In this document: positions 8,356 to 14,012 of the stretch, in pieces
Numbering within the stretch: position 1 is the first letter of the stretch
How the letters are laid out: every line of letters begins with the position of its first letter
Origin: Thermoplasmata archaeon
GTDB lineage: Archaea; Thermoplasmatota; Thermoplasmata; Thermoplasmatales; Thermoplasmataceae
Length of the DNA stretch: 64,000 nt
Reading direction: 5' to 3'
Assembly (NCBI GenBank): GCA_021810045.1
Contig: JAJZJR010000003.1
Coordinates: 1-64,000 of the forward strand
The notes under the pieces: model-generated
What the model was told of the DNA's origin: nothing
Database searches by the model: none
What the model saw: only the letters and a program-made list of their open reading frames with translations
Made by a program: the position numbers and the translations under genes

Positions 8356-8685
8356 TTAATAATCGAACCTCTTTTCATAGTCCTTATGTGGGAACCATTC
8401 CAGCAATATTGCAATTATTTCCACTTCGTTACCTGCGACGGAGTATACTAGCCTCCATGCGTCTGGTAGATTGTATTTCCACAGATTGTCAATCCCATAT
8501 TTCTGTAGGTATGTCCTCGGTATTTGCCGCTTCGGTATCTGAATTCCGCAGAATGGATTTGACTTGAGGTCATCTGTTGCCCTCTCTAAAAATCTGTAGA
8601 GGGTTGGATTGTCCGATTTCGTTTTCAGGTATGCTTTTTGTATTTCTTCATCCGCGAACACCACAGTGATCTTCTTATTGATCAC
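8356..8685 (-). CDS. RelE/ParE-like toxin of a type II toxin-antitoxin pair
   Basis: Small protein of about 109 aa resembling archaeal RelE-superfamily toxins. It has an N-terminal helix (DEEIQKAYLKTKSDNP), a central segment FCGIQIPKRQIP, the core LWKYNLPDAWRLVYSV, and the strand EVEIIAILLEWFPHKDYEKRFDY. RelE-type toxins cut mRNA on the ribosome. I start at the GTG at 8685, not the frame-open ATG at 8847. The GTG shares its first base with the TAG of the upstream gene (TAGTG) and has GGTG about 8 nt before it. The upstream extension is glutamine-rich shadow of the antitoxin. The coupled order, antitoxin then toxin, is typical of type II modules. Confidence 0.72.
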   Translation of the reverse strand: MINKKITVVFADEEIQKAYLKTKSDNPTLYRFLERATDDLKSNPFCGIQIPKRQIPRTYLQKYGIDNLWKYNLPDAWRLVYSVAGNEVEIIAILLEWFPHKDYEKRFDY

Positions 8686-8951
8686 TATTTTAGCACCAGC
8701 TTGCTGTTGCTGTACTTGCTTACCATATTGGGGTTCCAGATCCAAATTATCTTGCCGTTGTTTTGAACAATCTTCCCTGAATCCTCCAAATATGAAATGA
8801 TCAGGTTGAACGTTTGATACATGACCTTTTTTTCCAGAGAAAGCCAAAGCTGTCTCTTTGATGGATACTCTTCTGCCTTTTTCAGAGCATTCTCGACCAT
8901 GATTACTGTGTCTAACCTTGGGTAGTGTATAATGGGCTTGTCTTGCATCAT
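8685..8951 (-). CDS. Putative antitoxin, winged-helix type (88 aa)
   Basis: 88-residue protein with a helix-rich start (LDTVIMVENALKKAEEYPSK) and a wHTH-like second half (FNLIISYLEDSGKIVQNNGKIIWIW), in which the strands IVQNNGK/IIWIW look like a wing. It is coupled by one base to the RelE-like toxin and precedes it, as antitoxins do. Such wHTH partners of RelE-like toxins occur in archaea. It would bind the toxin and the shared promoter. An AT-rich tract (TATATAGATATATATTATATAA, minus-strand promoter) lies at about 8955-8980. Either of two adjacent ATGs could be the start. Confidence 0.62.
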   Translation of the reverse strand: MMQDKPIIHYPRLDTVIMVENALKKAEEYPSKRQLWLSLEKKVMYQTFNLIISYLEDSGKIVQNNGKIIWIWNPNMVSKYSNSKLVLK

Positions 8952-9085
8952 ATTGTATATAGATATATATTATATAAACTTATTCTCGCTTCTGATAACA
9001 AATAACCAAGTATAACCAAATAATTCGAAGTTTGGTTCGGGGGATACAATGTTACCAGATATTATCAGAAATGTTGAATAATAGG

Positions 9086-9098
9086 ATGCGGAGGGCCG
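9086..9098 (+). repeat. 13-bp direct repeat at the tRNA-Leu 3' end (proximal att-like site)
   Basis: Same 13 bases as 5994-6006. Here they form the 3' end of the intact tRNA-Leu gene. tRNA 3' ends are classic integration sites for archaeal SSV-type and other tyrosine integrases. Confidence 0.6.
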
Positions 9099-9171
9099 GA
9101 TTCGAACCGGCGAACCCCTACGGGAATGAACCCTGAATCCATCGCCTTTGACCTAGCTCGACAACCTCCGC
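9087..9171 (-). tRNA. tRNA-Leu (anticodon CAG)
   Basis: Full cloverleaf of 85 nt on the minus strand. The 7-bp acceptor is GCGGAGG/CCTCCGC. The anticodon stem ATGGA/TTCAT holds loop TTCAGGG, giving anticodon CAG for codon CUG. A long variable arm (CCCGTAGGG) marks class II, and the T-arm GCCGG-TTCGAAT-CCGGC is regular. Discriminator A fits leucine. CCA is not encoded. No intron is seen. Confidence 0.95.
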
Positions 9172-9291
9172 AGGCTTAACCTAAATAGCCCTAGGGTATA
9201 TTAAAAAATTCCATTCTTTTCAGTTGTATTATTAAATATCCACCCAAATGGTGAGGAATTCCGGTTAAAGCCTAGACTTGTTATAGCAGTT

Positions 9292-10005
9292 ATGGCAAAA
9301 ACAGTTGCCTTGTTAATTACAGGTGTGATGATCCTGATGGCAATAAGTGCCATGACATCATCCGAAGGTGCAGCACCAAACCATATTTTGGTAGGGGCAT
9401 CTTCGCAAGAAGCCAGCCAATTCAATGCTACAACGTATTTTACTGGATTAACATGGATTTCCAGTTCCGGCCAGTACGGAACCTGGACTGAAATCATGTC
9501 GGATCCAAATCCTGACAACACAACATTCACTTATTATCCCGCCGAAAAAACACTCAGTGTGAACCTTTCTTCGGATCTCTGGTTCAACTTCAGCTTCAAT
9601 GGTTTACATCATGGATTTAGTCTCTGGGTAGTCAATCCTCACCTCCCGGGCAATTCGAATTCATTTTACGGAATCGCAACAATGACAATGGGTGGATACG
9701 CGATATTCAATGGCAACACTCCCTCTTCAGATAATTTCGTAGCAATGGCCCTGTTTGCCTGGGTATACTTCCCGCAGGAATATATGAACAATGACCCGGA
9801 ATATCTTGCGAATTCCACCTACGTTCCATCAATGAACGAGTATTTTGTGATGTCTGATATCATGGTTCTCCTGCCTCACGCACTCACTGAATCTCAATTG
9901 ACAGATCTGATTTCAGCGCTTCCATACCTTGGCCCGATCCCTACAAACGAGGTTCAAAAAACAGCTCTCAACAGTCCCATGGGAGTGAACAATTTTTCAT
10001 TTTGA
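9292..10005 (+). CDS. Secreted protein of unknown function
   Basis: 237-residue protein with an N-terminal hydrophobic stretch (about 4-22) ending in small residues (SAMTSSEGA), like a cleavable signal or membrane anchor. The rest is rich in Asn, Ser, Thr and aromatic residues and has at least five N-x-S/T sequons (NAT, NTT, NLS, NFS, NST), as in glycosylated exoproteins of acidophiles. No domain recognised. The block LWFNFSFNGLHHGFSLWVV is distinctive. It stands alone between the tRNA-Leu and the sulfur genes, and its T-rich 3' flank (10011-10050) may terminate transcription. Confidence 0.7.
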   Translation: MAKTVALLITGVMILMAISAMTSSEGAAPNHILVGASSQEASQFNATTYFTGLTWISSSGQYGTWTEIMSDPNPDNTTFTYYPAEKTLSVNLSSDLWFNFSFNGLHHGFSLWVVNPHLPGNSNSFYGIATMTMGGYAIFNGNTPSSDNFVAMALFAWVYFPQEYMNNDPEYLANSTYVPSMNEYFVMSDIMVLLPHALTESQLTDLISALPYLGPIPTNEVQKTALNSPMGVNNFSF

Positions 10006-10332
10006 AGACAGTTCAATTTATAAATTTTAAATCTTTTTAATTTTATCCATTACTTTTTTAGAAAGGTATATTTGCTCTAGACTTCACTCCTTATTCAAAT
10101 TAACCATTAGACCTGCTCTATATATGCATGGATACAACCCACGTGCAAATCAATTTGAAATTTTGTTACAAGGAACATAAATCTGGTCTATGTAGTTGAG
10201 ATTCTTATCCACCTCCCGGAATGTGACAGTAAAAGTTGGACATTTAACAAACGACAAGTACTGTGAAGTGACTGCAAATAATTGTACAGATATTGTTTTA
10301 CTTTTTTTAAAAATTGAGAAAAATAAATTTGA
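10006..10332. other. Intergenic stretch, no gene seen
   Basis: Convergent spacer between the secreted protein and the minus-strand TusA gene. T-rich runs near 10030-10060 and 10290-10325 can end transcription from both sides. A 61-codon frame at 10196 has poor composition and runs into the TusA gene on the other strand, so I do not call it. No RNA gene recognised. Confidence 0.5.
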
Positions 10333-10602
10333 TTATGATGAGGGCATTTTTCCTCTCATCTTTTCCATTATTATTTCATAGAAACCTTCGTGATCCACTA
10401 TCCCGATCAGTCTGTTTCCAGTCTTCTCTATCCATATGGGTGCATCAGTCCTTGTTTCACTGTCATAATCATCAGAGGAATAAACTGATATTACTTCCCT
10501 GGGATTGGAATATCTGTAAGCCTTAACCAATTCCCAGAATGGTCCAGGACAAAGAACATTACGCGCATCCACGATCTTGTCAGGTTTAATTTCACCATTC
10601 AT
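10333..10602 (-). CDS. TusA/SirA-like sulfur carrier protein
   Basis: Small sulfurtransferase-like carrier (89 aa from the ATG at 10602). The family motif CPGP is present (VLCPGPFWELVK, Cys18), following VDAR as in TusA proteins. The Cys would carry a persulfide between sulfur donors and acceptors in the cytoplasm. It is a clear paralog of the protein at 11355: the active Cys is in the same place, and NRLIGIVDHEGFYEIIMEK resembles [19 protein letters not shown]. It is transcribed divergently from the DsrE-TusA-SQR operon. An upstream in-frame GTG at 10614 is an alternative start. Confidence 0.85.
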   Translation of the reverse strand: MNGEIKPDKIVDARNVLCPGPFWELVKAYRYSNPREVISVYSSDDYDSETRTDAPIWIEKTGNRLIGIVDHEGFYEIIMEKMRGKMPSS

Positions 10603-10933
10603 TTTTGAATCCACACTCCATAATATCAAAACCTGCACTCCAGAGGAGATAACAGGATTCTCAACCTTTTCGATTAAACTCTTGTAGGCAAATAATGGGT
10701 TTCCCTAACATATGACAGTCACTTTTCCATGAGGAATAATGAAAAAATCCCAACATCCGACACATTGGCAGAAAGACCTGATATTCATTCGCAACCTGAA
10801 AAATACAATCTCTCAATAGAATTGTCAGTATGCCAGCCCAAAAAAAACTTCATCCAACCAGATAATATAGTGACTCTTCATAAGTAAGGCACCTAGTTCA
10901 ATTATTTTCGAATGATAGAAATCTGGTGATTTT
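10603..10933. other. Divergent promoter region between sulfur genes
   Basis: 331-bp spacer between divergent TusA and DsrE genes. It must hold both promoters, but I cannot assign TATA boxes with confidence. No ORF or RNA recognised. GGTGAT at 10925-10930 is the ribosome site of the DsrE gene. Confidence 0.45.
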
Positions 10934-11344
10934 GTGGCAGATAAAATGTCGTTAGTTGTCTTTTCAGGCACGGAGGACAAATTGATGGCTGCTTCTATTA
11001 TAGCATCAGGTGCAGTCGCCAACGAAATGGACGTGGATATATTTGTGACTTTCTGGGGTCTCACAAAAACCATGAAGTCTGGTAATCCAGAGCCTGATCT
11101 GAGCTTTGATGGCCAGAAGATGAAACAGCAGGTCTTCGCACTGATGAAGCAGAAAAACATCCCGGACTGGATTTCCATGCTTAAAAACGCAAAGGAAGTG
11201 GGAAATATCAAAGTCTACGGGTGTGCCATGTTTGCAGATCTGTTGAGCATTAAAAAAGAAGATCTGGACCCGATTGTGGATGATATAATCGGAGTAAACG
11301 AGTTTGTCTCAATGTCTAAGAACTCAATGACCATGTTTATCTGA
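10934..11344 (+). CDS. DsrE-family sulfurtransferase-like protein
   Basis: 136-residue DsrE/DsrE2-type protein. The flavodoxin-like fold is suggested by [21 protein letters not shown] at the start, and the conserved Cys lies in [11 protein letters not shown] (Cys97), the residue that takes a persulfide or thiosulfonate group in this family. DsrE partners exchange sulfur with TusA, and the next gene encodes TusA. The GTG start at 10934 sits just after GGTGAT; the ATG at 10946 is an alternative. First gene of a four-gene plus-strand operon. Confidence 0.85.
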   Translation: MADKMSLVVFSGTEDKLMAASIIASGAVANEMDVDIFVTFWGLTKTMKSGNPEPDLSFDGQKMKQQVFALMKQKNIPDWISMLKNAKEVGNIKVYGCAMFADLLSIKKEDLDPIVDDIIGVNEFVSMSKNSMTMFI

Positions 11345-11354
11345 GGTGATGTGG

Positions 11355-11597
11355 ATGGAAGAACAGGAAAAACCAACAAAAGTTGTTGATGCAAGGGGAT
11401 CTTTTTGTCCAGGTCCTCTCATGGAACTCATAAAAGCATATAAGTCAGCAAAGACGAATGATGTAATCTCTCTTTACTCAACTGATACCGGAACCAAGAA
11501 AGATGCTGCTGCGTGGATAAACAAATCCGGAAATCAGCTGATTGGTGTATTCGACAGGGAAGGATACTACGAGATCGTCATGAAGAAGACTAAGTGA
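11355..11597 (+). CDS. TusA-like sulfur carrier protein
   Basis: 80-residue TusA protein with the active-site motif [10 protein letters not shown] (Cys18) after VDARG. It would shuttle sulfane sulfur with the upstream DsrE protein. The ATG at 11355 is chosen because GAGGTG ends 6 nt before it; two earlier in-frame starts (11346, 11349) overlap that ribosome site. The SQR gene starts 9 bp later, after a GAGGT site. Second TusA in 1.3 kb. Confidence 0.87.
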   Translation: MEEQEKPTKVVDARGSFCPGPLMELIKAYKSAKTNDVISLYSTDTGTKKDAAAWINKSGNQLIGVFDREGYYEIVMKKTK

Positions 11598-11606
11598 GGT
11601 TCTCAT

Positions 11607-12743
11607 ATGGTTACTAACATTCTAATTCTGGGGGATGGGGCAGCAGGAACCATCATGGCCAACAAGCTCAGGTTCCTCACACACAGGGAAGATGCTGAGA
11701 TAACAGTAATCGGCAATTCCAAATACCACTATTTCAAGCCAGACGGCATTCATATCCCATTAGGAATAAAGAACTACAGGGACAGTGTCAAAAATCCCAA
11801 ATTTCTCTTCAATTACGGCATAAATTATGTGAGGGATTCGGTCACCAGGATCGATGTAGACAACAGGAATGTGTCAACGCAATCCGGGAAGAACTACACT
11901 TACGACTATCTTGTAATTGCAACCGGTGACAGACTTGTTCCGGAGGAAATCGAGAACTTTGACAGGGAGGCCCACCACTTCTACACCCTTGAGGGTTCAC
12001 TGGAGCTCAAGGAAAAACTTTCAGGATTCAATGGGGGGAAGATAGTTATTGGACCTTCAAGCATCCCATACCAATGTCCGCCGGCACCTTATGAATTCGC
12101 ATTCCAGCTTGACCGGTACCTAAGAAGAAGGGGTATCAGGGACAAAACTGAACTGCATTACATATTCCCCCTGAACAGAGTGTTCACCATGGAAAACGTT
12201 TCCAACTATGTTCAGAAGCTGTTTGATGAGAAGGACATAATTTACCACACACTGTTCAATCTGGAATCAATTGATGCCCAGAAGAAGACTGTTTCATCCC
12301 TTGAGGGCGAGGACCAGAAGTATGATTTCCTTATTCTTGTACCGCCGCATAAGGGACAGCAGGTCATAACTGAATCCGGTCTGGCCGGGGATCAGGGATA
12401 TATCGCTGTAGACCGTCATCACCTGAATTATGGGGATTATGACAACGTTTTCGTGGTTGGAGATGCCACTGATCTTCCGATCTCCAAAGCAGGAGCAACC
12501 GCACACTTCCAGTCAGAATACCTTTCAGGCCGGATTGCATCAGAAATATCGGGATTCGTCGCAGAAGAGCTATACGATGGTTCTGTTGCGTGTACGACCG
12601 TTACAGGGGATGAAAAAGCATTTACACTGTACTTCTCCTATACCAGGCCGCCCAGGGCACTCTTCCAGAGCAAGGCAGACTATCTTCTGAAATGGACTTC
12701 TGCCGATACCTACTTCAGTGGAATGCTAAGAGGGGTGATGTAG
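11607..12743 (+). CDS. Sulfide:quinone oxidoreductase-like flavoprotein
   Basis: 378-residue FAD enzyme of the SQR/FCSD/NDH-2 superfamily. The dinucleotide motif is LGDGAAGT (8-15), ATG lies near 105 and the second FAD motif is VFVVGDATD (281-289). Cys157 (YQCPPAPYE) and Cys329 (YDGSVACTTVTG) sit where SQRs carry their two redox cysteines; there is no third Cys. SQR oxidises sulfide to polysulfide on the membrane face and reduces quinone, feeding the bc-type complex. The C-terminus (TYFSGMLRGVM) may be amphipathic for membrane attachment. Neighbours TusA and DsrE could accept the sulfane sulfur. A different FAD-dependent dehydrogenase of this family cannot be excluded. Confidence 0.75.
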   Translation: MVTNILILGDGAAGTIMANKLRFLTHREDAEITVIGNSKYHYFKPDGIHIPLGIKNYRDSVKNPKFLFNYGINYVRDSVTRIDVDNRNVSTQSGKNYTYDYLVIATGDRLVPEEIENFDREAHHFYTLEGSLELKEKLSGFNGGKIVIGPSSIPYQCPPAPYEFAFQLDRYLRRRGIRDKTELHYIFPLNRVFTMENVSNYVQKLFDEKDIIYHTLFNLESIDAQKKTVSSLEGEDQKYDFLILVPPHKGQQVITESGLAGDQGYIAVDRHHLNYGDYDNVFVVGDATDLPISKAGATAHFQSEYLSGRIASEISGFVAEELYDGSVACTTVTGDEKAFTLYFSYTRPPRALFQSKADYLLKWTSADTYFSGMLRGVM

Positions 12744-13217
12744 ATGGAAAGACCTGATATTCTGGATAATGACGAGATGGAGGAGCTTCTAGTCAAGGTT
12801 ATCGATAACGCTGATGTGCTCAAGTCCCTGATGGGTGCTCTGGAAAAGCTGAAATCAGCAGGTATACTAGATCTGATGACCGGGCTGGTAAATGATTATC
12901 TGCCCACGGATGTCGATTTTCTGGGAAAGTTCTTTTCATCGAAGGAATTTTCAGTTTCTCTCATGAAAACCCTGAATGTTCTCATTTCTGTTATGGGTGC
13001 AATGGGATCCGAAAAGAATTCCGACATGATCAAGGGTCTCATGTTCAACATGGAAAACATAACAGATAATGTGCACGCAGCAATTGAAAATCCCAAAAAA
13101 TACTCCCCCATGAAGCTGTCAAATATAATGGCTGACGAAGATGTGAGACTTTCATTATCTGTCATGGTAGCCCTGATGAAGGGTCTGGGACAAATAATGC
13201 ATAGAATCGGACCTTGA
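12744..13217 (+). CDS. DUF1641 family protein
   Basis: 157-residue all-helical protein resembling DUF1641 (COG2427; Bacillus YrhD), with the repeated pattern LLVKVIDNADVLKSLMGALEKLKSAG and a C-terminal LMKGLGQIMH. Members of this family are known beside SQR-like flavoproteins and beside formate dehydrogenase genes; here it has both within 1 kb. The ATG directly follows the SQR stop codon, so the two are coupled. Its biochemical role is unknown; an accessory or anchor to SQR is a reasonable inference. Confidence 0.75.
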   Translation: MERPDILDNDEMEELLVKVIDNADVLKSLMGALEKLKSAGILDLMTGLVNDYLPTDVDFLGKFFSSKEFSVSLMKTLNVLISVMGAMGSEKNSDMIKGLMFNMENITDNVHAAIENPKKYSPMKLSNIMADEDVRLSLSVMVALMKGLGQIMHRIGP

Positions 13218-13258
13218 TTTATTTCGTTTTATAAAATTTAAATTTAATTTTCCTATTT
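13218..13258. terminator. T/A-rich convergent terminator
   Basis: Short AT-rich spacer (TTTTATAAAATTTAAATTTAA-like) between convergent DUF1641 and VTT genes, with T runs on both strands. Consistent with archaeal oligo-T termination in both directions. Confidence 0.4.
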
Positions 13259-13879
13259 TTAATCCTTCCTTTTATTCATGTGTTTTTCTCCCCATTTTTC
13301 CCAGTCAATACGGGATATGAGATAGGTTACCAAAACAGCAACAACAGCAAATGCTATTCCTATTGCAATAAGCTCAATCAAACCGGTTTCTCCGCTTCCA
13401 ACCAAGATGGGTCCGAGAAATGAATTTGTGAGAAATGCCGCACCGTACACAACTGCAAGCGTGATGGTTGTCTTGCCTGCCAGCAGTGCCGTTAGAAATT
13501 TGATTTTGTTGTATCTGCCCAGTCCCAATGGTGCATACACAATATCATCCGGAACAGGGGTTGCTGCAGCAAGGAAAACAGCAATCCATGCATAATTGGC
13601 AAACAATGTGTTGAATGAGGTGAGATTTCTCCTGGACTTTTCCTTAACAATCCTCGAGCCTGAGTAAAAAGACTGGAAAACAATCATCTTACCAATTGTT
13701 GCACCAATTGCACTTGATAAGACAAGCACGACAGGATTGAATTGGCCACTTAGGGCCGCAAGAAGTATCAGAAGGAGGTATGGCACCGGAATAAAGACTA
13801 TGAGATTGGTCCCCAGACTTAGGATGAAAATTCCCAGATAACCCAGCGATAGAAGGGCTGCATCAGATAAACCGAACAT
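13259..13879 (-). CDS. VTT/DedA-like membrane protein
   Basis: 206-residue integral membrane protein with about five hydrophobic segments and a basic tail (HMNKRKD). The central part GATIGKMIVFQSFYSGSR and AAATPVPDDIVYAPLGLGRY recalls the SNARE-associated/VTT (DedA) fold, in which re-entrant loops carry G and P residues (here TPVPDD). DedA-like proteins move lipids or small solutes. It lies downstream of fdhA on the same strand with a hairpin between, so co-transcription is uncertain. Confidence 0.65.
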   Translation of the reverse strand: MFGLSDAALLSLGYLGIFILSLGTNLIVFIPVPYLLLILLAALSGQFNPVVLVLSSAIGATIGKMIVFQSFYSGSRIVKEKSRRNLTSFNTLFANYAWIAVFLAAATPVPDDIVYAPLGLGRYNKIKFLTALLAGKTTITLAVVYGAAFLTNSFLGPILVGSGETGLIELIAIGIAFAVVAVLVTYLISRIDWEKWGEKHMNKRKD

Positions 13880-13951
13880 TTGCCAGTCTTATTATTATTT
13901 TTTAAGGATTAATAAGCGTGAATCTTAATATGCATGGGGTCAGCAGTTTAA

Positions 13952-13979
13952 AAAGGGGGTTTGAAAAAATAAACCCTTT
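13952..13979. terminator. Hairpin after the formate dehydrogenase operon
   Basis: AAAGGG(GG)TTT and AAACCCTTT can pair around an A-rich loop, with a two-base bulge. It lies about 35 bp past the fdhA stop. It could end or stabilise the mRNA. Confidence 0.35.
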
Positions 13980-14012
13980 GAAACACTTTATCTTTCAGGG
14001 TATCAGAAATGT

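Noticed and set aside
8686-8847. N-terminal extension of the toxin frame to the ATG at 8847
   Set aside because: Glutamine-rich and overlapping the antitoxin frame; the GTG at 8685 has a better ribosome site and coupling.
10196-10381. 61-codon plus-strand frame between the secreted protein and TusA
   Set aside because: Low-complexity, runs into the TusA gene on the opposite strand and has no ribosome site or recognisable domain.
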